Shown: in pieces, positions 12,301 to 32,957 of the stretch
Numbering within the stretch: the first letter of the stretch is position 1
How the letters are laid out: each line of letters opens with the position of its first letter
DNA from: Xiphophorus maculatus
Taxonomy: Eukaryota; Chordata; Actinopteri; Cyprinodontiformes; Poeciliidae
Length of the DNA: 64,000 nucleotides
Direction of reading: 5' to 3'
Assembly (NCBI RefSeq): GCF_002775205.1
Contig: NC_036454.1
Coordinates: forward strand, 13,536,882 to 13,600,881
Program-made: the position numbers and the translations under genes
The notes under the pieces: model-generated
Seen by the model: the letters and a program-made list of their open reading frames with translations, nothing else
The model's database searches: none
Told to the model about the DNA's origin: nothing

Positions 12301-12872
12301 TAGAGCTGAATCAAACAGCAAAGACATTCTTCCCCAAGGAATACCTTTCCAGAAAGCAAAACTTTCAGAGAGCACCTTGTTCAAAGTGGCCTCTCCCAAG
12401 CTGCAGGAAGCTCTTCCGCATCTTTCGAGGCAAGCTTTTTTTTTTTTCCCATTTGTTTAACTACCTTTTATTAATAATTTGGAAAATGCGAACAACTTAT
12501 GGGGTTTTACATATGAAATCAAATGTCAAAAACTTAACTGGCATAAATTATTAAAAAATACTTACTAAAGTAGGTGTAGATTTTTACTGGATACAAAACT
12601 CAGTCATGTAAATCACGTTGGTAGTGTTTTACAATAAGCTTACATGAATTTTGTTTTATGAATAAGGTTTCCAAAGACAGTCAACCCCAAGTGTGAGACG
12701 CCAGTTCCCCCATGGAGGAGGATTCCCACTCGACACTATCGACTTTGAGGATGACTCTAGAGGCTGGCGTTTCGACATGGACATGGTCATAATCTACATC
12801 TACTCAGTCAACTGGGTTATTGGATTTTTCATATTCTGCTTCCTTTGCTATTTATTCTTTCCTTCCTTTTGA
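5461..12872 (+). CDS. rnf180: RING finger protein 180 (E3 ubiquitin ligase), 5' coding exons not found
   Basis: Four recognised coding exons, 5461-6333, 10350-10599, 12304-12429 and 12667-12872, splice in phase to 484 codons plus stop. Product: membrane-anchored RING E3 ligase. The order is a variable Ser/Gln/Arg-rich region with an acidic patch (about 220-235) and a basic stretch (about 265-280); C3HC4 RING (C322, C325, C338, H340, C343, C346, C360, C363); a conserved linker; and a C-terminal transmembrane helix (about 455-481). Human RNF180 is 592 aa and begins with a Cys-rich zinc-binding domain of about 110 residues, for which no exon was found. The Met at 5461 may therefore be internal: the frame stays open back to 5428 and a weak acceptor ends at 5452. 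Intron 3 has a GC donor. Same strand as RGS7BP, as in human. Confidence 0.93.
7231..7350. repeat. Cluster of adjacent short hairpins
   Basis: 7232-7246 pairs perfectly with 7250-7264 (15 bp, 3-nt loop). Immediately after it, 7264-7273 pairs with 7281-7290 (10 bp, 7-nt loop). Partial copies of the second unit (atacagattt, ctgtatatt) continue to about 7350. Probably the remains of a palindromic MITE or slipped duplication of a terminal inverted repeat. Confidence 0.8.
8715..9085 (+). mobile_element. Tc1-like transposon fragment in RNF180 intron 1
   Basis: Recognisable phrases in order: taattacagctgcaag (8830s), tcagctttgcagatcta (8867), tcctctttgcaaaatag (8904), atggatggagaacatctgtg (8936) and cttggccattctaacat (9010). 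These belong to the same abundant teleost Tc1-like repeat seen elsewhere in the window, plus orientation. No open frame survives. Identification is from recalled repeat phrases. Confidence 0.65.
10350..10599 (+). CDS. rnf180: RNF180 RING-finger exon
   Basis: Begins after ttattccag and ends before GTGAGT, leaving phase 1. A Ser/Thr-rich lead-in precedes a full C3HC4 RING, from [11 protein letters not shown] through CPLCRTI. All eight zinc ligands are present, so it is predicted to bind an E2. It is the most conserved stretch of the gene. Confidence 0.96.
10980..11935 (+). mobile_element. Tc1-like transposon relic in RNF180 intron 2
   Basis: Phrases aattgtgaagtgagagga (11062), aataaaaatctgaaaagta (11111) and ctggactttgactgggccat (11266), and a terminal aggggtatacatactattcc followed by aaggcactg (about 11903-11930), match the ends and body of a common fish Tc1-like element. 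No transposase frame remains. Confidence 0.65.
11560..11735 (+). mobile_element. Short dispersed fish repeat (hAT-MITE-like) nested in the Tc1 relic
   Basis: The phrases acacctgaatcaaatgaatg, ggcttgttaccatgcctttg, aatcagctgtgttggag and gcatctaaaacctgtaggac follow one another. This is a very common non-autonomous repeat of teleost genomes. A second partial copy lies at about 35150-35305. The superfamily assignment is recall, not alignment. Confidence 0.55.
12304..12429 (+). CDS. rnf180: RNF180 exon between RING and membrane anchor
   Basis: Encodes [19 protein letters not shown] and [14 protein letters not shown], closely matching the mammalian post-RING segment. It begins two bases into a codon, completing the Glu started by the RING exon, and ends one base into a Gly codon. 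The donor is CGAG|GCAAGC, a GC and not a GT site. Confidence 0.94.
12667..12872 (+). CDS. rnf180: RNF180 last coding exon with C-terminal transmembrane helix
   Basis: Encodes [18 protein letters not shown], then [19 protein letters not shown] and a long hydrophobic tail ending FPSF and a TGA stop. A cytosolic ligase anchored by a C-terminal helix (tail-anchored type) is expected. The acceptor is preceded by ATGAATAAG, with a poor pyrimidine tract. Confidence 0.95.
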
Positions 12873-13330
12873 CAATCTTGCCGACTGTGATGGGACGACA
12901 CAGAAATGCAGCACGTTGAAGTCTGAAGAGGAGAAAGTTATTATTTAAAGACGCATTAAATGTATTGTGGAAGAAGGAAGACCTGAGCAATCAGTTTTAG
13001 CGAGAAGCCAATGACTGAACTTCAAGTAGGTGCAAAAATAAAAACTTAAAAAGAGCAAATTGTGTAGATGAGACATTTTGAACTTAAATGTTCTGTTTTC
13101 TGACTTCATCTGATTAAGTCAGAAAACTTAATCACACACAGGGAAGCAAAGCCAAGTTAATAAATCATTCAGGCTGCAGTGTTTATTTTTGACCTGATTC
13201 AGTTATTGTTTAGACACAATTGGTAGGTGTAGTTGTTCAAAACTAAACATTGATTTCAATTATGAAATACTTTAAAAATGCAACATAAATATTTTGTCCA
13301 TACTTAAGACCTAATAAAGGAAAGTTTTTT
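12873..13330 (+). other. rnf180: RNF180 3' UTR with polyadenylation signal
   Basis: AATAAA at 13313-13318, about 440 bases after the stop, is the likeliest polyadenylation signal; an earlier AATAAA-like string lies near 13034. A perfect hairpin follows at 13393-13423. Confidence 0.55.
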
Positions 13331-16300
13331 GTTAATTACCAAAGTTTTGTTTTTTGTTCTTTCATTTTCTTTTGGAGACCTGAGGGATAGGAGGGACAGT
13401 GCTATAACATGCAGCACTGTCCCTATTCATTGGTGTAAGACATCTTTAATTATGTTGACCTTTTAATGTAGCAGCATATTTTCACAGTGCAAAATTAAGA
13501 AAAATCTAACCTGAAAACATATATTCAGTAAAGAAAAAATACAGTATATTAACAAATCGTAGTTTTAACTAAATCAATGCTGCCTTATGTATTATCACTC
13601 CTTCAATTTCATAGAAAACAAAAATTCTGCTTTTACTTTTCAAGTTGATCAAGACTTCTTAAAACATTTAATTAGTAATCAATAATCCACGATCCGAATT
13701 ATTAAAACTTATCATTACAGAACTGCAATAAAGATCTTGAGGTCATGAACTCTCAACTAGCAACCATAAGATAATTTCACCATGCCAACCAGTTGTTGGG
13801 ACTGATGTCTGGAAAATAAAAGTCCTACCATCGTGAACATAAACATGCTGAGTTTGCTAAATACAGCTGGAAATCTTATATGAAATATATATGCTGTGGT
13901 TAGATACAACCAAGATTATAAAAAAGGAGAAAAGGTGTAAAAAGATGGAGAGACATCTAATGCCAATGCTTTGGAAAGAGGATTAGAAGACATGGGATTA
14001 TAGACTACTTAAAATACAAAGACATTTAAAATTAAAAATAAAATGAATATTGTTCATAGGAACAATATGACTTTATTCGGACAGTTTTATGAAATATTTT
14101 CTAGTAAATACCAAACCTTTTCACTTGAAGTATAATCACTCTTCATTCATGAACATTCTAGTCTCCTGCCCTAGAAAAGCTGTGGGTTGAGCTGAAGAGT
14201 TGAAAGCAAAAGAGAGGATGTATTAGGATGATCTAAAAAGGCTGCATGAAGATGAATACTTAGAGATTCCTCCCTTTGTTAGTTCCAGACCTTCAAAAGT
14301 AACAGTTGTAAGGACTAAGTGCTGTTGTAAACTGGTTATCACAGTACTTAAATACAAAAAATATATTTTAACGAGTTGGCATTTCATTTGGAAAATGTAT
14401 TGTTTATTTATTCTATCAGTGTTGAGCTCTCATTGAAGCCAGCTGATCATACACAATACATTAACAGCAGGTATGCACATGAGTAGGGTTAAGGTTTTTA
14501 GTTATTGATAAGTGAAGAATTGCATCAAATGTATCTTTGAGGATGTAAAATTAGATATGTGAACTGGAAATCTGGACTGCTGTTTTTTCAACAGAGGTTT
14601 AACTTTCTCTTTGTATTTTGACTTGGAATTTATGCATGTAATCATTGCAGTAATATCAGACCTCTCAGCAAGTCTAAATTAAAACATACTGTATTTAAAG
14701 AAAATCTATCTACTATTTAAATGAATTAAGGAATTATGACCCATGATGTAAAGTTGCTTCATAATGACTTTCTATGATGCATCATTAGAGTTAAAAGTTC
14801 TTCAGAGTCTTCCTCTTAAACACTTAAAAGGTAGTAGCTTGTATGAGCAATGTTTAAAATGAGCAGGTGTCTGTAAGTCTATTAATAAATTATGTCTATA
14901 TGTTTATAATTTATCATATTAAAACGGCAAGCTGTCAGGCTGTTTTAGAATGCAGCCTGATACATCTTTGTGTATTTGTTACTAATGCAAATACATTTAT
15001 CTGTATGATTGCAGTTGCCTCATACTTGAGAAAGCATTGTACTTGTTGGCCTAATATATGATGTGTTTGCTTACTTATTTGGTGCCACAACTAAAACATT
15101 TCTATTTTTCTTTTGAAAGCCTTTCCTTTGAATTCACAACTCTATAGCAACATATCTACAGAAAAGCCACTACTGTACACTGAAAGTGGTTCCTAATTGA
15201 TTCAGGACATCTATGTTCTTTTTGCGGTTTGGTTGTTTGTCCAAGAAGGACCAAACAACCATTGAAAGCCTGCAACAAATTGAAATACATTAACAGGAAG
15301 CAAATGTTTGAGAGGACCATTTCCTTCTGTGAGAAAAATAACTGACCCATATTGATCACTTTTACATATATGGATTTATATAAAGTATATGTAATTGTTT
15401 TGTTTTCTATATAGCCACTATCCATGTTTGGTGCGATGCTCAGTGTGTGGCTACTTTAATCATAAAATATGTGAAATAATTTTATTTTAAGAGAGTTTGC
15501 TGTTTTAAGCCTGAACATCATAAAAACAACAACAACAAAAAAACCACATGTTTATTATTTGGCACTGATTGTTTTAAATTAATGTTTTGAATGTCTGCTC
15601 TGTTTTTATTCAGAGGATAACATTTTGAATATGAAGGATAGAAAAATCTCTTACAAATACTGATCTGGGAGTCTACAATAGGATATTTCCATACAAAACT
15701 TAGTGATTGATTATTGCTGTTTGTAATAGTTCATAATTGCAATTCTAACAATTCTAGAATCTTTCACATACACTTAGTTAGCTTGAATAGCTAATGGTAG
15801 CTAGCGCCTAATGGTGCCAATGTGTGAATGGTTTTGGTCACATACTTTAAGGTGTGAACTTAAAAAAATGCATGTTCGTTTAAGTGAGAAAAGATCAGAA
15901 AAATACTTCTCTCCATTGCAAATTCGATGAGGACTCAGGGCTTGCTAACAAAAGGTCTCTCATTCATCATTGTTCTACATAGTTGCTGTCTTATGAGGAT
16001 TTGTTAGTATCATTCTATAAGATCCACAGTGATACAACACTATACTCTGCGTGTGTATAGTTGATGGTTCTGCTGCTGTGTGTGAGTGTTATCAGAGAAG
16101 CAAAGCTAGCCGTGGGGTTGAAACAAACATCTATTATTCTGGGGCAGAAACTTTGTTGACGTACAATTCAGCTGTATTAATTCTCTCTTCATAACTTTCT
16201 CCCCCTGGGTAGACACCACAACCTCTGGATTAATACTCACAATATTCTGTGAGATTATCACAGTAACACTTTCCCTAAACAATATTCACACCCTCCTATG

Positions 16301-17189
16301 TGTGTGTGCGTTCAAAGTTAGAATCTCCCCCAAATCAACCAAAAATCCCTCCATTCAGTTTTCCATTATTATGCTTGTACAGTAATCGAGCCAGACACTT
16401 TTCTTCCTAAGATGATTCCAAAATCTGGTTTGGTATTTGAGGAACACAAGGAAGTCTTAGCCAATGTTATGGGTATGCATGTGTGTGGAAACCTGTGCAT
16501 CATATTGCTTCCACAAGAAGCAATATTAGGTTTTTGGGAATCAATGTTAGGGGCTGGAAAAAATATTACAAGAGATACAAATGTAAAGCTAATAATTTGT
16601 TTATATTGGCCTCCCTCATTATATTTCAGATAGGTAGGGTTTGGGGTTATGCAGTCAAATTGAAAATCAACCTTGAGGTTGCTTGGCGAGTTCTAACTTT
16701 CCGAGTCAGAATTTGAGCATTGCCTAGCCTTCTTATTGCTTTTCTGACTGGGAACTTGGAAAATCCAACTTTTGAATGTAAAGATAACGTATGGGTTTTA
16801 TATCACCATAATTTTGTAGATTTTTTATTACTCCTGTTGTTTCTGCACATTTTCATTACCCTTTTTCCTTCCACTCAACCTTCTATTAATGTTTCCGGAT
16901 AAAGCAACCTGTGAGCGATCAGTCTGTGCAGCAATCTACATCTGTTCCCTGCCCTCCCTATGGAGGGCGTAACTCTATGTTATATCATTTTTGATGTTGT
17001 TCCAAATTACAGAGTTGCACCTGTAGATCACATCACAAAAAGTACATTTCGGCTCAGTTTAAAAGTTTAAAGTGACCAAGTTCAGTCCTCACATAGCTCG
17101 CAGCATTTTTGATTGGACAATAATCTTCATTTTCAAGGTTTACTAGAGTCTGGTTAAAGGGCCCTATTAGTATTCCCGTCCCACGGGTG
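13331..17189. other. RNF180-RGS7BP intergenic region
   Basis: About 3.9 kb of AT-rich sequence. The frames at 16412-16902 are not supported by similarity, codon character or splice context. Apart from one hairpin at 13393-13423 and a GT-rich stretch near 16290 I see nothing definable. Confidence 0.6.
13393..13423. repeat. Perfect 11-bp hairpin downstream of RNF180
   Basis: gggacagtgct (13393-13403) pairs with agcactgtccc (13413-13423) around a 9-nt loop. ATA and TAT extend the stem outside a 3-nt bulge. It lies about 75 bases past the likely RNF180 polyadenylation signal. Confidence 0.85.
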
Positions 17190-17946
17190 CGCAGTGTTGC
17201 CAACCACAGAGCCACGTCAGGCCTGTAGGAAGTACTCATCTTCGTTCTGCCTTTCCAAGGTTAGAGATAGGCCCGCCCGACTGGCAGGAAGCACTCAAAG
17301 AAGAAGAAGAAAAAAGACACTCAGAGCCGGACTGGAACTCCGACGCCAGGGATCAGTTTCATATTTTCTCCTACACAGAAGCTCAAAGTGTAGGCTGCGA
17401 CTTCTATTCTCAGCGCACTCAGACGGCGTTATTTGGTCCGCATAGAACAGAAGAAAATATTTTTAATCGCCCGGTGCTTGATGGAAACGCGCAATCATAA
17501 AAAATGGTTGCATTTGGAGACCATCCGTGAATGCGATCTGACATCTGTGCGTCAGAAAGGACGCTTCTGCAAACTGGACTCCTAGCCGGGTGTGAAGAGT
17601 CCTCGTTGTACACCTTTATAGCGGCGCGGGAGTGAAGGTGACTTGATCCCAGACGCAGTCAAGGCAATGCGGAGAGGAGCCACAGGCGCTCATCCTCTAC
17701 TTTTTCTGCGCCCTTAGGCTCGTCTGGGATTTTTTCCCCTCCCTCTCCTACAATAAATTAAGGTAGCGACAAAGAGCAATAAGAATAGATCGAGCTTCAG
17801 TTGTCGAAGGTGAACGGTAAAGGGTGCAGGGTGGTGAGGTAGAAGGAGGACAGCGGTGGAGGAGTTTTTATCATTAGAAATATTTGTGGCTGGAGTCGGA
17901 CAGAATCGTTCCGTTTTGGGGCTGTTTTAATCGTGGATGTGTATGC
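17190..17946 (+). promoter_or_regulatory. CpG-rich promoter and 5' UTR region of RGS7BP
   Basis: Base composition shifts from AT-rich to clearly GC- and CpG-rich from about 17170 to 18100 and back again after exon 1, the usual look of a vertebrate CpG-island promoter. No TATA box is convincing. An upstream ATG at 17884 is in frame with the RGS7BP start without an intervening stop. Confidence 0.6.
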
Positions 17947-27165
<9,219 letters not shown>

Positions 27166-28645
27166 AGTCCCCACCTTCTAACGTAGGAGGCGACAACAAA
27201 GACATCATCACCCACTGTCTGTCACCACTCGTGTCTCCCACCGATCTACTACTGCCACTTTCAAATGTATTCTCTTTTTTTTAAAAGGCTGCCCATTTTA
27301 TAATTTTATTTTGTAATACAAAGGAGAATTGTAACTGCAATGTAATAAAAATAAAACACCACAATCATATATTTTAAGATATTTTGCAGAAGCTTTTTTC
27401 TTTTTCTTTTTTTTTAGTAAATAAATCGACTGCTTGTCTAATTTGAAAAAAAAAGAAAAAAGAATGTGAGCTCACATGAAACAATGTCATTGTTTGGTTA
27501 TTACCACAGTCCCGAATGAGTGAAGTAAGGATTGATGTTTCAAAAAAGGGAATTTAAATGTCTGTGTTGTCAGAAATAATGTGATATGATTAAAAGCGAT
27601 TTGAAGAATTAAAGGCCACACTCCCAGAAATAATGGGATGCCTTTGTCAAATATTAGATGGCAGGTTTGTGCAGAAAAGTTGTTGTGTATTACAGTCTCT
27701 GTTTTCTGTTTCTTGCTGTTTTTGTTCTTACTGTACTTAATTTAGTCTTCCATAAACCAAGAACCTGTATTCAACTTAAACTATCCAGCTTCAAATGGAA
27801 TATATGAGACATTATTCAAAGGAAAACTTCTTTGCACACAATATCTATCTATAAAGACGTTAGACCTGTACATACACATACGCAAGGCTCTTAATTATTT
27901 TCAACGCTGGAGTTGGTTAGCATAGAGAACCTGTTTTGGGGTAGTAAATGAGCAAGGATCTTGTACTAACTGAGGTATAATGGAAAAGGAGAATGTGAAA
28001 ATAAAAGCTGTAATAGGTCATTTTACATTGTTAATAAAACTTTGTTATTGAAACCACTTAAATGGTGTGTCACACTTGTCTTACAAGTAATACATCAAAG
28101 TGTCCATATGGTGGAGACAGAGAAACAAAATTGAAAGACTAAAAGGGGTTTATTGTGAACACAAATACATGAACAGAATAGATGTATATGTCATTTTGAT
28201 ACAAAAGTAACTGCACATTTCTGTTGATATATACATAATGGCATCTGACTGATTAGTCGGATGCCTTAGGATTTTAGGATTAGGATTTTTTTTTGTGTAA
28301 TTGTGTTACTGGAAAATTCCTGTGTCTTGTTATGTATACTTATTTGCATTGTTTTAGTTTTTCTATCTGTACTTATTTTGCTCAGGTTCCTTGTTCACAG
28401 CTGGTCTACATCATCTGATCTGGAGAAAGCTAAGTAAATAATGCAGATAGGCCGAAGGCTGGACTTCCTTAATACTTTAACAATGCCACAGATTGATTAG
28501 GTCCTCGCCATGTTGCCTTGATGCAGTAGTTTTTTCAGAAGAAGACCAGACTAGTTAAGTGCCTATGCTATGTATATAGACACACTTATTTATTTATTTA
28601 TTTATTATTTTCCTGAGAAAACTAATTTGATGCTTTGATTATATG
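27166..28645 (+). other. RGS7BP 3' UTR and following AT-rich region
   Basis: Two overlapping polyadenylation signals at 27344-27349 and 27350-27355 lie about 180 bases after the stop. A later aataaaac near 28033 could serve a longer transcript. No coding exon was seen. A short (ttta)n run lies at about 28587-28605. Confidence 0.6.
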
Positions 28646-29279
28646 TGTTAGGATTCAGTTTTGTGTGAGTGCTCTTCCTATAGATGATTTTCGTGGGAGA
28701 GTTCTGGCAGGCTGGCGCACCTGCAGCTGATTCCAGCAATCGGCTGGTGGACTCTTAAGAAGAGCAGTCATTCATCGCTCGATGGTCTCACTTGTTAGTC
28801 AGAGTCAAACCTCAAGTTCATGTCGCTGTTGTTGTTATGAGTCGTCAAGTTAATCCTGTTTTGCCATCTCTCAGATCCCGATGAGCTGTTTGGATCAAGC
28901 CAGGAACCACGTCCAGCCAAGCTCGCATCTGCGACTGCTCCTCGCCAACTGGATACTACAGCCTGCTGCTCGTTTCCCCGCTACCATCTCAGAGCCTCTG
29001 CACTTACCTGAATCCTTTCCTCTCCCTGAGCACCACCTCCGTCTGAGAAACAGTAAGCCCTTTTCTCTATTCCCCTGTCAAGATTCCCTCAACCCGGTCA
29101 CTACTAACTTCTCCCTTCTCCAAGCAGAACCTAAGCCTGCCAGCCACTCCTGATCCCAGAGGGCAAATCTGGAATATATCATTGTCAAGTTTTACTGTTA
29201 CTAAATCATTGAGTCAAAGATCTTCCGGCCTTTTGTGTGAACCTGCATGTGGGTGAAGAAACTCAAATCGAACATGACA
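28646..29279. mobile_element. Solo LTR of an LTR retrotransposon, with 5-bp target duplication
   Basis: The unit begins TGTTAGGATT and ends ACATGACA, i.e. TG...CA with short imperfect inverted ends. It is flanked on both sides by ATATG (28641-28645 and 29280-29284), a perfect 5-bp target-site duplication. Length is 634 bp. It is more GC-rich than its surroundings. There is no second LTR and no gag-pol nearby, so this is a solo LTR left by recombination. The 90-codon frame at 28881-29153 lies wholly inside it and is not a gene. A Ty3/Gypsy-type origin is likely from size and duplication length, but not proven. Confidence 0.85.
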
Positions 29280-29284
29280 ATATG

Positions 29285-30302
29285 TGAGAGGGCAGAACTC
29301 TTGTCTGACAAACAAACCTCACTGAAACACGTGTTCTAATTTATTGAATATGACTCCATGCATACATCATTTTCGTGCGAGTCTGACACAAGCAGGTACT
29401 GACACACATGGGCTCACAGTATGAGAAGGCAGCGAGCCAGTGGAAGGAATAGACTGCCAGCAGGAGTGTGTTCTGCCAGCAGGGAGCTTCTATACTGTCA
29501 GTTATAGTGAGTAAATCTCTTAAAATATATTTCAGTTTTAAATTCTAACAGTAGAATTTACATGATCATTTTAAGGAACATTTTTTAAATTTTCTTGTCT
29601 CAGGTAAAGAACTTAAATTTCATATGACAGTCAGTTGTGTCTACAAAGCATGCAGTTCAAAATGCAATATTGCCACTGTATCCAGAGTAGCTGCTTACTG
29701 CATTCTGATTAGGAGTTTTTAAAAGTGTCAATTAGTGAGGAATAAACCATACACAAAAAATGCTTCATGACTGGGAATTAAAAGCACTTTAAACAATGTA
29801 AGTGAAATAGTTTATTGAACAAAATAAAAAAGGAAATAGAACAACGTACAGTTGTCAGTTTTCCCTCTGACCCGTTAAGCGTTTGCGATGTTTCTAAACT
29901 TGCTACATGCAGCATCATGGTATGTCCAAAAGGCATTTATGAGGAAAAGAAACACATGCTGTGTGACCACCGATGTGTAATATTTAAACAGAAACATCTG
30001 CGCTTCTGCTTAGGCTGCTGCCCCCATAACCTGATCCCAGATTAAGCACATGATGCATTGGTCGATCCATCGTGTGGATCATCCATCCATCTATTCAGTT
30101 ATAATGAGCAGTTATAGTGATGCATGGATGGATGGATGGTCAGGAGCAATTTCATGCATTTGGCATGTTGAAACGATTGTATTTTCAGCAATACATAAAA
30201 GGAAATGAATACATTTTGTCTGAGCCAACACTTAAACAGTATGCAACTGGTCAAATGCTGCTGAAGCACAAAGCAGATAAACAATAGCATGAGTCGGAGG
30301 TA
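29285..30302 (-). other. c7: C7 3' UTR and C7-RGS7BP convergent spacer
   Basis: Minus-strand AATAAA (plus-strand tttatt at 29811-29816) lies about 490 bases past the C7 stop and is the likely polyadenylation signal. A short (atgg)n run lies at about 30121-30138. Nothing coding was seen between here and the solo LTR. Confidence 0.55.
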
Positions 30303-32957
30303 TTAGGAAGCACATGGTTGGATACTGACAACAGTCACCTTCTCCCCTTTGCATCGTCGAAGTCCTGCTTCACACTCGCTCATGGTTTGTGGTGCAGCCG
30401 TTGCATCCTCACCAACACGGATGCACACACTTTCTTCTGGATTCAAGCAGTCTGCAGAGTCTTTACAGCGACACTGATTGGTTTGGGCTGACAAAATGGT
30501 GTGAGAGTAAAAAGGGATGACTGATGAACACCTAAAAATACCAGAGATGATTTTCAATTGTTTGTGAGCTTCTATGATCTCACCATCACAGTTTTCCCAC
30601 ATGTGACATCTGGTGCAGTCTGTGGTGCTGCGCTGTGGCCACTTGCAGTTGCTGTCATCTGCTATCTCAAGGTTTTTCCCGATACATTTGATTGCCTGAA
30701 TCTTGCACACAGTCAAGAGAACAAACTGTCCATTTATTGGATTTACGGCACACACCTCCAGCGAAGAACTGATAAAAAATGAAGAAAAATAATATACATC
30801 AAATTAAACCAACTAGCAGGCAAAATGCTAGATGATCACAATGGTGGTTAGATCAGCAAATATACCTGCACTCAGGAGGCATTTTGCAGACACATTTTCC
30901 TCTAAATGGCTTCTGCCATTGTTTGCATTGTGCTGGGGAAGCAGTGGGCTTCTGTCTTCTTTCAGCTGTGGGATACATTTTTTTTCCATTAACAGTAAAA
31001 AACAAAAATAAGTTAAAAGCACTACTGTACTCTAAATTGTAGTAAAGTATCATGTCTCGGCAATCTGCCATCGTTTTGAATACATTGCCAATAAAAGGCA
31101 TTCACCCTATTGGCTGTTTTAGCTCTTTATTGCTTTTTGCTCCAAAGCATCCCCACAACATGATTTTGCTATCATCATGCTTCATTGTGGTTAGGATGTA
31201 TTTGTGGTAATGTGCCATGTTTGTAGTCTGCAAGCATATCTTCTTGTCTGGTCTGATGGCCAAAGACCTTCATTTTGGTCTCCTCAGAATAAAGAACTTT
31301 CTTCCACTTGACCATGGAGTCTCCACATGCCTTTTGGCAAACTCTATTTGAGCCTTGATATGAGTTTTCTTTAATAGTGGCTTTTTCATCACATAAAGCC
31401 CATAGAGCTTTGACTGATGAAGAACCTGGACAACAGTTGTATGCAGAGATGAGATAAAATAGGGGGACAACAATACCTTGGATGCACCTGGTTTGAGCTG
31501 GGTCTGGAGAAAAATTCAAACTGGAATCACAAGTAGCCGTAGCTTCACCATCTAATGAACGACCCTGTGGACAGGACAAGCTAACGGAGTCTCCCAGATG
31601 ATAAGCCTCCTGTAAAGGAGATGCTATGACATCCGCAGCGAGCGGAGGAAGCTTACACACTGAAACTAGGAGGGGAAAAACAAACATGGAGTTAATAAAA
31701 CAGTTAGTTAACTATGATATTGTAGTTCACATTTATTACAGATATAGCTACCTGCGCAGAGCCCAGGGTTTGCGGACCAGGTTTGATCAGCATTGCATTG
31801 TAGGATGTTGTTACCAACAAGATAAAATCCGGCGGTGCAGCTATATTCCACTCTGTTACCCACATAGTAGTTGTCCTTGGGATCCTGTGCAATGTGGTTG
31901 GAGAAATGGCTTTATTAAAAAAAAAAAAATCTTTATGTTTCCATTTTCAAAATTTGTTTCAGTGTCCACAATACTGAGTATAGCTAAATTTATCACATAT
32001 TTCCTGATTACATATAATTGGTTACTGCAGGTGTAATGTTTTTATTGTGCAAAACACTTAGAACTACCTTGTTGCTGAAGTGTGCCATACAAGTAAACCT
32101 GACTTGACTTATATATATATAACTACAGTATATCTGGTGAGTTCTATTTGAGGTTGAGATATTAAAGTTGTTCTTTTTTCCTTTTGGAGTTGGGCAGGTT
32201 TTACTTTCTGTTTGGGATGGAAACTATCAGTCAGACCTGACAATTCTGGTCATGTTGGAGCAACTAACAGATGCTGTCCTGCAGAGACTCCAGTTGGGCC
32301 AAAATATTTGTTTCAATCAAAAAAAAAAAAAAAAGGAGGGAGCACACTCCAGAGGGAGTTGTAATACAGATTGAATTTTCCTGAACTGTAATGAAATAGT
32401 TTTCAAGCCAACACATGACATTGGTTCAATGAAGCATCCAACTTGGACTCAGTAGGTTAAGGGTTAGGCTCGATGTAAATAGCACTATGAGTTTTGTTCA
32501 AGTTCCACTTTTCATTTGATCCGCATTGTACAATAATTTAGCTTCATCTTTACCAGGATGTAGCCGTTGATCAAATTGGGTGGAGTCATACACTTCTGAA
32601 GTTCTGGGAGAGTTTGATCAAAGCACTGAGGCTCCATGGTTCTGTGGAAATGTTAAAATAAAAAGTTGTATTAGTGGGCTTTCAAAAAAATATTGTCTCC
32701 CTAAAAGGTTCGCTTATTACAATCACTTAATGAATGTCTACAAATACATAAATTCATATATCACATTGCAACTAGTTCTGACCTTAAGTACTGCAGGACC
32801 TCTTGATCTTCGCAGCCAGCAGTCTCAGTTGGTTCTCCGGTACAGTGATGTCCACCGTTCTGAGGGGAAGGGTTAGAGCAAGAGCGACTACGCGAACTTC
32901 GACCCCCAGAACACAAAGACCAGGCAGACCAACAGGACCAACTACCATGGATCACAC
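30303..32957 (-). CDS. c7: C7 C-terminal block: TSP1, two CCP, two FIM modules (exons 12-18)
   Basis: Exon 12: second TSP1, GSWSCWSAWSLCSGGRSSRS. Exons 13-14: CCP1, from KCMTPPNLINGYIL to SANPGLCA. Exon 15: CCP2, from SVCKLPPLAADVIASPLQ to AQTRCIQ. Exons 16-18: two factor-I/follistatin-like modules, with GKCVCKMPPEC, LLTVCKIQAIKC and the terminus QTMSECEAGLRRCKGEKVTV then VSIQPCAS, nearly as in human. In C7 these last modules bind C5. Confidence 0.94.

Larger units (their letters stand above)
10600..12303 (+). other. RNF180 intron 2, mostly transposon relics
   Basis: GTGAGT donor and acceptor ending tttttttag. It holds a Tc1-like relic and, inside it, a second repeat of another type; both are listed separately. 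Nothing else is recognisable. Confidence 0.75.

Noticed and set aside
16412-16902. Three consecutive open frames between RNF180 and RGS7BP
   Set aside because: Different frames, no recognisable protein, no conserved motif or splice structure.
28881-29153. 90-codon open frame, Pro/Leu/Ser-rich
   Set aside because: Lies entirely inside the solo LTR and has no known protein similarity.
31175-31476. Open reading continuing from C7 exon 15 into intron 15
   Set aside because: The extension is transposon sequence; the splice donor GTATTG and the phase to exon 16 support ending the exon at 31477.
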